36,843 nt of DNA from assembly GCA_002344005.1 (NCBI GenBank), contig DDTD01000041.1, positions 54,901 to 91,743 on the forward strand, given 5' to 3'. Below, piece after piece: positions 16,724 through 24,428 of this stretch. The position numbers and the translations under genes are program-made. Under the pieces are notes generated by a model, which was not told the origin of the DNA, did no database searches, and saw nothing but the letters and a program-made list of their open reading frames with translations. This stretch comes from Ignavibacteria bacterium UBA2373. GTDB taxonomy: Bacteria; Bacteroidota; Ignavibacteria; Kapaibacteriales; UBA961. How positions within the stretch are numbered: position 1 is the first letter of the stretch; every line of letters begins with the position of its first letter.

Positions 16724-17497
16724 TTATATGATGATAGTTGTTCCTGACTGTGGTCTATGTGCTTGACGTGCATGAACAATAGCAACGGATTGCACACCAT
16801 GTTTTTTTGCCATAAAAGCATTATCACATTTCGGTTTCATGCCTTTATGAATATGTCCTTGTTCAACTAATTCCCGATAATATTTTTCATGAAGTTCAGT
16901 AATAACCGATTCTTCATTATTCATATCGGATAAAACACCTTTTTTTTCAAAACAATAGAGTAAAGAAATATCACGGTGCGGAGCTAAAGCAATAGCAAGT
17001 TGTGCAGCGATGGTATCAGCATTCGTATTAAGAAGTGTGCCTTTACCATCATGGGTTAATGGTGCCACAATAGGCATGAGAGCATTATCCAAACAATCAA
17101 GAAAAAATCCGGCATTGACGGCAATAATATCACCCACAAAACCATAATCAATATCACGCACCGGTCTTTTTTCTGAAAGTATAGAATTTCCGTCTGCGCC
17201 TGTTACGCCGAGAGCATTTATTCCCAATGCTTGTAATTTCGCGACTAATGATTTATTCACTAAACCGCCATAGACCATCGTAGCAATATCTAATGTTGCT
17301 TTGTCGGTAATGCGTCTTCCTTCCACCATTATGGTTGCTATACCTAATTTACTGCTTAATTCTGTTGCAATTTTACCACCGCCATGAATAATTATACAAG
17401 GTTGTAAATATTCTGCTGCCAATGATAAAAAATGCTCGGTTTCATGGACATCATCAACAATATTGCCACCGATTTTTACAATAGTTAATGATTTCAT
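16724..17497 (-). CDS. argB: Acetylglutamate kinase (N-acylglutamate kinase)
   Basis: A 257-aa amino-acid-kinase-family enzyme that phosphorylates N-acylglutamate. KIGGNIVDD at the start and IIHGGGKIATELSSKLGI are the phosphate and substrate-binding glycine motifs; TNADTIAAQLAIAL is the nucleotide-side motif. It is of the short Bacteroidota type without the N-terminal arginine-sensing helix found in arginine-inhibited enzymes, so feedback control probably lies elsewhere. Its start overlaps the upstream carbamoyltransferase stop by 4 bp. Confidence 0.95.
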   Translation of the reverse strand: MKSLTIVKIGGNIVDDVHETEHFLSLAAEYLQPCIIIHGGGKIATELSSKLGIATIMVEGRRITDKATLDIATMVYGGLVNKSLVAKLQALGINALGVTGADGNSILSEKRPVRDIDYGFVGDIIAVNAGFFLDCLDNALMPIVAPLTHDGKGTLLNTNADTIAAQLAIALAPHRDISLLYCFEKKGVLSDMNNEESVITELHEKYYRELVEQGHIHKGMKPKCDNAFMAKKHGVQSVAIVHARQAHRPQSGTTIII

Positions 17498-18453
17498 CGC
17501 ATATCCTGTGAATGGAGAATATCACTCAAGACAGCTTGTGCAGCCCATACCCTATTTGATGCTTGACGAATAACATAAGAAGAGGGACTATCCAGCACAT
17601 TATCGGCAAGTTCATAATTACGGCGCGTAGGCAAACAATGCAATAATGCTCCATTATGTGTTAATGACATTTTTTCTGCATTGATTATCCATTCTCTGTC
17701 GGATTTTATGACCGCACCATACTCATGATATGCCGACCAATTTTTTGCATAGACAATATCCGCGCCTTCCAAAGCTTTTTCTTGATTATATTCAATGGGA
17801 ATATCCGCGGCAAATTCATCAGATAATTCATATCCTTCGGGATGTGTGATGGTAATATCCGCGCCATAGACTTTACTCCACTCCAAAAAAGAATTAGCCA
17901 CAGCTTGCGGTAATGCCTTAGGATGCGGCGCCCATGTCAAAACAATACGTGGTTTTTTTTCGCCCATTATTTCACGTATTGTTATCATATCCGTTAATGA
18001 TTGGAGGGGATGACGTGTGGCTGATTCCAAACTGATTGTGGGTCTTTGACTATAATGTTCAATTTTATGAAAAATTTCCTCACTGTAATCTTTTTCCCTA
18101 TTCTGTAATTCTGCAAAAGAACGCACTCCGATAATATCACAATATTCACCCAAAACGGCAGCACCTTCTTTAATATGTTCCACCGTTGTTCCTCCCATAA
18201 TAGAGCCATCTTCAAATTCCATTTTCCAGCTTTCCGTTCCGGCATTGATAATCATAGTATTCAATCCCAGATTATGTGCCGCTTTTTGCGTGCTGAGACG
18301 AGTGCGCAAACTGGAATTAAAAAACACCAATCCAAGTGTTTTCCTTTTTCCTGCATCATCATCAGCAAAAGGATGTTTTTTATAAATAAGTGCTTTATCA
18401 ATCAAAGCATGTATGTCTGCACAATCATGAACAGAAAAAAAACGTTTCATCAC
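17494..18453 (-). CDS. argF': N-acetyl/N-succinyl-ornithine carbamoyltransferase (ArgF')
   Basis: A 319-aa transcarbamylase of the Bacteroides ArgF' type, not a standard ornithine enzyme. FFNSSLRTRLSTQKAAHNLG is the carbamoyl-phosphate site in its Bacteroidota form, ESATRHPLQSLTDMIT and TWAPHPKALPQAV follow, and LLHCLPTRRN is the Cys-Leu-Pro motif. The loop GGTTVEHIKEG has Val91 (Val90 if translation starts at the second Met) at the position of B. fragilis Pro90 and Xanthomonas Glu92, the residue that separates succinyl- from acetyl-ornithine enzymes. Val there favours N-succinyl-ornithine by published mutant work as I recall it. It lies 18 bp after the GNAT gene. Confidence 0.93.
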   Translation of the reverse strand: MMKRFFSVHDCADIHALIDKALIYKKHPFADDDAGKRKTLGLVFFNSSLRTRLSTQKAAHNLGLNTMIINAGTESWKMEFEDGSIMGGTTVEHIKEGAAVLGEYCDIIGVRSFAELQNREKDYSEEIFHKIEHYSQRPTISLESATRHPLQSLTDMITIREIMGEKKPRIVLTWAPHPKALPQAVANSFLEWSKVYGADITITHPEGYELSDEFAADIPIEYNQEKALEGADIVYAKNWSAYHEYGAVIKSDREWIINAEKMSLTHNGALLHCLPTRRNYELADNVLDSPSSYVIRQASNRVWAAQAVLSDILHSQDMR

Positions 18454-18471
18454 ATTCTCACATAAATCACA

Positions 18472-18987
18472 TTATAAAAATATAGCATAATGAAAAACAG
18501 AAAAATATTTTCCTTGATCTTTCATTGCATTTTTTTCTTCACCGAATAATTGAAATCCACATTTTTCATAGAGCGATTTTGCCGGATATATTGTGGACAC
18601 AACTCCCAAATGTACTTGCTCAATTCCCTGAACGGTACGTGCTTCATCAAGCAAATAATGAAGCATTTTTTCACCAATATTTTGCCGACGATATTCGGGT
18701 CTGACATACATTCCCCATATAATTCCCACATGACGGGTTTTACGGAAACGTTCCCGAAAAAATCCTACCATACCGACAAGTGTAGTATTGTCGAATGCAC
18801 CGATAATAAAATTATCCGGTTGTGACCTTTGTCGTTCAGCATAAAATTCTGCTGTCCAATGCTCCTCTTCTTCATACGATGAAGCGAAGGCATCGGGCGT
18901 CTCTTGCAGTGAAGCAAGACGCAAATCACGAAATTGAGCCGCTTCATCTATGCGGACTCTTCGTATAATTATTGATGTTGTTGTCAT
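18472..18987 (-). CDS. GNAT-family N-acetyltransferase within the arginine operon
   Basis: A 171-aa stand-alone GNAT. Motif A, the acetyl-CoA pyrophosphate loop, is WGMYVRPEYRRQNIGEKML (RRxxIG form); motif B includes LYEKCGFQLFGEE. The N-terminal IIRRVRIDEAAQFRDLRLAS is typical of RimI/RimJ-like generic acetyltransferases. The substrate cannot be told. It sits 1 bp after argC and 18 bp before argF', so it is clearly co-transcribed, but it is not the obvious ArgA, because a second GNAT domain is fused to ArgG in the same operon. It may modify an arginine-pathway metabolite or be a passenger. Confidence 0.85.
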   Translation of the reverse strand: MTTTSIIIRRVRIDEAAQFRDLRLASLQETPDAFASSYEEEEHWTAEFYAERQRSQPDNFIIGAFDNTTLVGMVGFFRERFRKTRHVGIIWGMYVRPEYRRQNIGEKMLHYLLDEARTVQGIEQVHLGVVSTIYPAKSLYEKCGFQLFGEEKNAMKDQGKYFSVFHYAIFL

Positions 18988-18988
18988 A

Positions 18989-19978
18989 TTACAATCCCAA
19001 TGATTTCCAGTGTAATCCCATTGTTTCCGGTAAATCGAACAATAAATTCATATTCTGTACTGCCTGTCCGGAAGCTCCTTTGCATAAATTATCAATCGTA
19101 CTGACAATAGCAAGCATACCGTCATATACTTCCATACCAATGACACATTTATTAGTATTGACCACCATTTTCATATCGGGCATACTATTCGGAAGAATAT
19201 GCACAAATGGATGTGTTTCATAATATGCCGAAAATAGCTCATATACTTGATTATGACTCATTGTGGTAGGCATCATAATTGTTGCATAAATTCCGCGAGG
19301 GAAATTACCGCGCAAGGGTAAAAAGAATATTTTCGGGACAGTATTTTTTTGCAGGTATTCTAAAGAATGACGTATTTCTCTGCAATGCTGATGTTGGAAT
19401 GGTTTATAGACTTGCATATTATTCGCACGCCATGAATAATGCGATGTCGCCGACAATGATTGCCCTGCGCCGGTAGAACCCGTCACCGCATTAATCGAGA
19501 GATATTCACATAATACTTGTTGCGATGCCAAGGGCAAAAGACCTAATTGCAAAGCCGTTGCAAAACATCCCGGATTGGCAATATGTTTTGTATGACCGCG
19601 AATACTGTCTCTGTATAATTCGGGTAAACCATAGAGAAAATTAGGATTATCACCATAGCGATAATCCTGGCTTAAATCAATGATATGTACTTCGGAAGGG
19701 AACTGCTGTTCTTCCATAATTTTTTTTGATTCACCGTGGGCAGTGCATAAAAAAATGACATCACAGTCCGAGGAATATTCCGAAGAAAATACCATATCTG
19801 TATCACCGATAATATCTTTATGAATATCGGTAATTTTTTTTCCTGCATTGCTTGTACTATGGACAAAGACAAGAGTGACGGCGGGATGCCAAAGCAAAAT
19901 ACGTAATAATTCTCCGGCAGTATAACCCGCACCGCCTATTATTCCCACACGAATATTATCCGACATTTTCCGTCCCAT
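18989..19978 (-). CDS. argC: N-acetyl-gamma-glutamyl-phosphate reductase
   Basis: About 325-329 aa. It reduces N-acylglutamyl phosphate to the semialdehyde with NADPH. The Rossmann motif GIIGGAGYTAGELL lies near residues 13-26 and the catalytic C138 is in NPGCFATALQL. TGSTGAGQSLSATSHYSW is the family substrate segment. Starts are possible at 19978 (MGRKMSDN) or 19966 (MSDNIRVG); both lie inside the 3' end of the upstream argA-argG gene, with overlaps of 23 or 11 bp. The shorter form matches the usual ArgC N-terminus. Confidence 0.95.
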   Translation of the reverse strand: MGRKMSDNIRVGIIGGAGYTAGELLRILLWHPAVTLVFVHSTSNAGKKITDIHKDIIGDTDMVFSSEYSSDCDVIFLCTAHGESKKIMEEQQFPSEVHIIDLSQDYRYGDNPNFLYGLPELYRDSIRGHTKHIANPGCFATALQLGLLPLASQQVLCEYLSINAVTGSTGAGQSLSATSHYSWRANNMQVYKPFQHQHCREIRHSLEYLQKNTVPKIFFLPLRGNFPRGIYATIMMPTTMSHNQVYELFSAYYETHPFVHILPNSMPDMKMVVNTNKCVIGMEVYDGMLAIVSTIDNLCKGASGQAVQNMNLLFDLPETMGLHWKSLGL

Positions 19979-21722
19979 TAACAGTGAAATACATCATTGC
20001 TTGATTAGAAGCTATTTTCGCAAAACCACGCACATCATCGCCTGTCCATGCGGAATTTTCCTCGCCATATTTTCCAAATGCGGAATTCATTAAATCATGA
20101 CTTGATTCTACGCCTATAATATGGAATCTGTATGGCGCAAGATGTATATGCACCGTTCCCGTGACATTTTCTTGTGTATGCAATAAAAATTCTTCAATAT
20201 CACGCATAACAGGCTCAAGAAATTGTCCTTCATGCAATAAAGTACCGTATTGCGCAGCAAGCATATCTTTGATGGCAAGTTGCTGTTTGGTTAATGTATG
20301 TTTTTCTAAAGCATGATGCGCTTTAATAATTATCACCGGAGCGGCGGCTTCAAAACCCACTCTCCCTTTTAAACCGATAATTGTATCACCAACATGAATA
20401 TCTCTACCTATACCAAAAGGTTGAGCAATGGAAGTTACTTTTTTAATTGCCTCCACAGGATTACTGAATTCCTCATTATTAACGGTAAATAATTCACCGC
20501 GATGAAATCCGAGAATAAGTGTTTCGGGTTCATGTTTAGTCACCGGTGTCGGGAAAGCATCATCGGGCAAATATCCATCAGATGTTAATGTTTCTTTACC
20601 GCCCACCGTCGTTCCCCATAATCCTTTATTTACCGAATATTGCGCTTTTGCCCAATTTTGTTCATAGCCGCGTTCACGTAAATAAGTAATTTCTTCTTCA
20701 CGACTTAATTTTTCATCACGAATTGGTGTGAGAATCGGCGTGCCGGGTAATAAAATATTAAACATCACATCAAAGCGTACTTGATCATTACCTGCGCCTG
20801 TTGAGCCGTGAGCCACATAATCGGCATTAACCGAACGTGCATAGCGCGCAATAGACATTGCTTGAAAAACACGCTCCGCACTCACCGATAAAGGATATGT
20901 ATTATTTCGTAAAATATTACCAAAAATTAAAAATCGTAAACAACGATGATAAAAATTCGTCGTCTCATCAAGTGTAATATGTTTGCGGGAACCCAAAGCA
21001 ATGGCTTTATGTTCTATTTCTTTTAATTCTTCTTCCGAAAAACCACCTGTATTAACAATAATGGTATGAACGGCATAATTTTTTTCATCCGAGAATTTTT
21101 TCACACAATAGGATGTATCCAAGCCACCGCTATATGCTAAAACCACAATAGGTTGTGTTTCTGTATATTTAGGATTATTCGGGTCAAATAACATACCTGT
21201 ACATAAACACATTCTTCGTTCTGTTCTTTTCAGAATATCATAATTAGGGCAACTTTGGCATCCTTTCCAAAAATCATCATCGGTAGTTAATTCGGAAAAT
21301 GGCACAGGATAATATCCTAAATCCGTATTCATTTTCATTACGGCATGGCTTGTGGTAATACCGAATAATTTAGCTTCGGGATATTTTTCACGGGATAATT
21401 CAAAAGCTCTTTGTTTAATTTTTTTTGCTAAACCGGCGCGGCGAAATTCAGGCACAACAATTAATCCGGAATTAGCCACATACTGTTTATTACTCCATGT
21501 TTCTATATAGCAAAATCCGGCAAAGCGTTCTTCACCTGTTTCGGCATCAATATGCAAGGCAATCACGGACTTACCTTCGCGCATTTTCATTATGATATAT
21601 TCGGGCTGGCGTTTTGCTATCCCCGTACCTCGGGCTTGGGCAGCCATTTCAATAGTTGAGCAGATTTCTTCAGCATAACGAGTGTGGTCATCACTCGCGA
21701 CAAGTACCACAAATTCGTCCAT
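19956..21722 (-). CDS. argG: Single-chain fusion: GNAT N-acyltransferase (ArgA-like) plus argininosuccinate synthase
   Basis: 588 aa from the ATG at 21722 (MDEFVV), which has GGAGGA 12 bases upstream; the open frame reaches 21827 but the extra 35 residues look non-coding. Residues 1-185 are a GNAT domain: motif A at 91-101 (PEFRRAGLAKK), then ITTSHAVMKMNTDLGYYPV and a four-Cys tail with C155, C158, C172 and C174 (WKGCQSCPNYDILK, MCLCTGMLFDP). Residues 190-588 are argininosuccinate synthase, with the ATP PP-loop SGGLDTS at 198-204, HGSTGAGNDQVRFD and the WGTTVGGKET segment. In Bacteroidota these are, to my knowledge, usually two adjacent genes; here no stop or start separates them. It is the first gene of the operon, so it commits both the first and the seventh pathway steps. 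No clear repressor box was found upstream. Confidence 0.93.
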   Translation of the reverse strand: MDEFVVLVASDDHTRYAEEICSTIEMAAQARGTGIAKRQPEYIIMKMREGKSVIALHIDAETGEERFAGFCYIETWSNKQYVANSGLIVVPEFRRAGLAKKIKQRAFELSREKYPEAKLFGITTSHAVMKMNTDLGYYPVPFSELTTDDDFWKGCQSCPNYDILKRTERRMCLCTGMLFDPNNPKYTETQPIVVLAYSGGLDTSYCVKKFSDEKNYAVHTIIVNTGGFSEEELKEIEHKAIALGSRKHITLDETTNFYHRCLRFLIFGNILRNNTYPLSVSAERVFQAMSIARYARSVNADYVAHGSTGAGNDQVRFDVMFNILLPGTPILTPIRDEKLSREEEITYLRERGYEQNWAKAQYSVNKGLWGTTVGGKETLTSDGYLPDDAFPTPVTKHEPETLILGFHRGELFTVNNEEFSNPVEAIKKVTSIAQPFGIGRDIHVGDTIIGLKGRVGFEAAAPVIIIKAHHALEKHTLTKQQLAIKDMLAAQYGTLLHEGQFLEPVMRDIEEFLLHTQENVTGTVHIHLAPYRFHIIGVESSHDLMNSAFGKYGEENSAWTGDDVRGFAKIASNQAMMYFTVNGTENVG

Positions 21723-22093
21723 TCTCTCTTGTATTCCTCCATAGTAAATGGTGTAATAATAATATGATAGAGCAATAAGCACCTTTGTTGAACGGGAGGA
21801 ATTTCGATATATCCTCACACCCCGCACAAACGATGGTTGCCATATACTTCATTTTTTGATGGTGCGAAAATACAGAACTTAGGAAGATAACATTGATTAT
21901 TGGCTATGTTAAGGTTTTGTAATGGAGGGAAATGGTCAAAAATGTGTTCCAATAATCACGATACAGAGGGCTTTGAATGCTGTCATCAAGAAGTTTGGAC
22001 ATCTACTTAAGGAAGTGTCAATGCCGTTTACATCGCCCTCCTTTGCCGATGATATGATGTACACCAAAACAATGTCCTATACATTTTTATCAC

Positions 22094-22903
22094 TCAATCT
22101 TTCAATATTTTATAGAGTGGTAAAGGATATTGGTGATACTTTTTACGCATCTCTTCGGCTGTACCCCAATGGTCTGAAAGCCATTGCTTTATGTCTTCAA
22201 GAGTAAAAATCTTAAGAAAAGCTCCACCTCGCATATCTAAAAACATAGGGATTGTAATATTAGCATTGTTACAATTATATTGACAAGTCAGATAATTATA
22301 GATGAGTATGAGACCTGCTTTTTTTGCACCTAAAATACCAAGACGATAATCAATATCTCCATTACATTTAAACATTATTTTATCATAATAAAAATATTCC
22401 GATAAAATACTATCAGAATAGGCATTACTGTAGTCGTTCTCTACCCAACAACATTTATTATCTACTTTATCATAAGAGTTTGTAGTATATGAGAATTTTT
22501 CTATAGAGTCAAGAATAAATTTCAGAATCCCCGGGTCAGAGAGAAATAAATTCTGTTTGGCTATTGTATGCTTTCTCTGACATTCAAGACATAGTTCTTC
22601 ATATTTTAATCCCCAAATATTGGCAGATATTGGATAAGGAAGCGGATTAAGATTCCCAAGTCTGTCTAATGAATCTTTTTTTCTTATAATTTCATAAGTG
22701 TCATCTCTACAATCACATACTCTATTTTTACATCTGCTATTTGCTAACTCAGAAAGAATTGAACGATACCGTTGTACATCTCCTTGAGAAAAAACCTTGA
22801 TTGAGAAAGTTACACATAGTAATAGTAATGACAGGGCATGAAAACTGTGCCTTAGTATCTTGGTACTGTTTAAGCTAAATGCCTTACTTTGATATAGCTG
22901 CAT
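22094..22903 (-). CDS. Secreted cysteine-rich protein of unknown function
   Basis: 269 aa. Residues about 18-40 form a signal peptide (HALSLLLLCVTFSIKVFSQG) after a basic start, with probable cleavage near FSQG. The mature part has about ten cysteines, including CKNRVCDCRDD, CLECQRKH, NKCCWVEN and LTCQYNCNNAN, suggesting disulphides in the periplasm or outside the cell. A C-terminal helix-rich end contains WGTAEEMRKKYHQYPLPL. I do not recognise a family. The gene is AT-rich, lies alone between the arginine operon and trpS, and a decayed partial copy of its 3' end follows upstream at 22926-23042, so it seems to belong to a locally duplicated accessory family. Confidence 0.7.
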   Translation of the reverse strand: MQLYQSKAFSLNSTKILRHSFHALSLLLLCVTFSIKVFSQGDVQRYRSILSELANSRCKNRVCDCRDDTYEIIRKKDSLDRLGNLNPLPYPISANIWGLKYEELCLECQRKHTIAKQNLFLSDPGILKFILDSIEKFSYTTNSYDKVDNKCCWVENDYSNAYSDSILSEYFYYDKIMFKCNGDIDYRLGILGAKKAGLILIYNYLTCQYNCNNANITIPMFLDMRGGAFLKIFTLEDIKQWLSDHWGTAEEMRKKYHQYPLPLYKILKD

Positions 22904-22925
22904 AATCTCTTTTTTTTATAACAAA

Positions 22926-23042
22926 TTATCTTTTTTTATCACTCAATCTTGCAATACTCTGGAGAAAGGTAAAGAAAACTGCTGATACATTTTTACGCAT
23001 CTCCTCGGCTGTACCTTTATACTCTCTGTCAATTTGTTCCAT
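22926..23042 (-). pseudogene. Fragment of a tandem paralogue of the Cys-rich secreted protein
   Basis: A 38-codon frame (MEQIDREYKGTAEEMRKN and on to ARLSDKKR) matches the 3' end of the gene at 22094: both share ATCACTCAATCTT and ACGCATCTC-TCGGCTGTAC on the plus strand at equal spacing. The 5' part of this copy is missing, so it is a remnant of a tandem duplication. Nothing else is seen in 22904-23234. Confidence 0.6.
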
Positions 23043-23234
23043 AATACCTTATCTCTTCACTCCATGACAAATATTTGTTATTGTGTTAATAGCCCTTATC
23101 TCTGAGATTTTCGCACTGCCAGCTCTTGCATACAATTTCAATACATAATTATTGACGGAACAATATAGTGTTTGTATCTTAAAAAAGATATCATACAATA
23201 TGACTAATCTCCGCTTTTTGTTAAAATGCTTTAT

Positions 23235-24257
23235 TTATCTTTCAACTAATCCCACTTTTTTATAGACCTTGCGCAATGTTTTTGATGCTGTACGACGCGC
23301 TTTTTCTGCTCCATTTTGTACAATTCGGGTTAATTCAGGCACATCGGCACGAATTTTCAAAAATCGTTCGCGCACGGGACGTACATAATCAACGACGGCA
23401 TCTGCAAGGGCAATTTTAAATTCAGCATACCCCTTACCTTCAAAATCACGCTCTATGTCTGCAAAAGATTGCCCTCCGGTCACAATGCTGAACATTTCCA
23501 TCAAATTACCTATGGCGGGACGTTCGGGACTACGCTGTATCGTTGTTCCACTATCGGTCACAGCTCTTTTTATTTTCGCTCTGATTTGATCGTCGCTGTC
23601 CACAAGAAAAATAGTGGCATTCGTGTTAGGGTCGGATTTCGACATCTTTTTTTGCGGTTCTTGCAAACTCATAATCCTGCCTCCTTGCTCCGGTATAAAA
23701 GGTTCCGGCACAGTAAAGGTCGGCGAATAGTGATAATTAAATCGTTCGGCAATATTGCGAGTTAATTCCAGATGCTGTTTCTGATCTTCACCAACGGGCA
23801 CCACATTGGCTTGATAGAGTAAAATATCCGATGCCATAAGCACAGGGTAAGTGAAAAGCCCCACATTCACATTATCGCTGTGTTGTGTGGATTTATCTTT
23901 GAATTGTGTCATACGGCTGCACTCACCCATTCCGGTAAATGTATTAAGTATCCACGCCAATTCCGCATGTTCGGGCACATGTGATTGAATAAAAATTGCG
24001 GATTGTTCGGGATCAACCCCTCCGGCAATATACATCGCTGCCACATCAAGAGTGCGTTTGCGCAATTCCGCCGGCACTTGCCTTACCGTAAGTGCATGTA
24101 AATCAACCACACAGAAATAGCAGTCATAGTTCTGCTGGAAAGTCACCCAATTACGTAAAGCACCAATCAAATTGCCAAGCATAAGACCACTTGTGGGTTG
24201 CATACCACTTAAAATAACCGGTTTTTGAGGTTTCGGATTTTGCGTTTCTGTTGTCAT
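23235..24257 (-). CDS. trpS: Tryptophanyl-tRNA synthetase
   Basis: A 340-aa class I synthetase charging tRNA(Trp). The HIGH-equivalent is in SGMQPTSGLMLGNLIGAL (LGNL at 27-30) and the KMSKS loop at 204-208 (PQKKMSKSDPN). FTYPVLMASDILLYQ and VPVGEDQKQHLELTRNIA are typical of bacterial TrpS. Length is normal. It is divergent from the B12/G-protein gene; candidate promoter words lie in the shared gap. Confidence 0.97.
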   Translation of the reverse strand: MTTETQNPKPQKPVILSGMQPTSGLMLGNLIGALRNWVTFQQNYDCYFCVVDLHALTVRQVPAELRKRTLDVAAMYIAGGVDPEQSAIFIQSHVPEHAELAWILNTFTGMGECSRMTQFKDKSTQHSDNVNVGLFTYPVLMASDILLYQANVVPVGEDQKQHLELTRNIAERFNYHYSPTFTVPEPFIPEQGGRIMSLQEPQKKMSKSDPNTNATIFLVDSDDQIRAKIKRAVTDSGTTIQRSPERPAIGNLMEMFSIVTGGQSFADIERDFEGKGYAEFKIALADAVVDYVRPVRERFLKIRADVPELTRIVQNGAEKARRTASKTLRKVYKKVGLVER

Positions 24258-24298
24258 TGTTTCTCTGATTATCGAAGTAAAACATCACTTTATAGGCG

Positions 24299-24306
24299 GC
24301 AAAATA
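24299..24306 (-). promoter_or_regulatory. Candidate -7 element for trpS
   Basis: TATTTTGC on the minus strand lies about 41 bases before the trpS ATG and fits TAnnTTTG. The -33 partner is not clear. Confidence 0.25.
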
Positions 24307-24352
24307 CGGTATTGATTGCATATCATCACACAATAACATACCCCGATACACC

Positions 24353-24381
24353 TTTGGCAATGATGTTTCGTCCTATTTTCG
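24353..24381 (+). promoter_or_regulatory. Candidate promoter of the B12-binding/G-protein gene
   Basis: TTTG at 24353-24356 is followed after 17 bases by TATTTTCG at 24374-24381, close to the Bacteroidota TTTG/TAnnTTTG pair but with one mismatch. It is 47 bases before the ATG. Confidence 0.35.
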
Positions 24382-24428
24382 CATTCATACAATGATTCTC
24401 ATCCATACACAAACGATATACATTTACT

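Noticed and set aside
21723..21900. Arginine-repressor box or transcription attenuator upstream of the arginine operon
   Set aside because: A TATTTTCGCA word at 21872-21863 could be a distant -7 element, but there is no palindromic operator or leader peptide I can support.
21922..22206. A 94-codon plus-strand frame starting MEGNGQKCV
   Set aside because: Its second half is antisense to the Cys-rich secreted gene and the first half shows no recognisable motif. The opposite-strand frame DIVLVYIIS... is also short and featureless.
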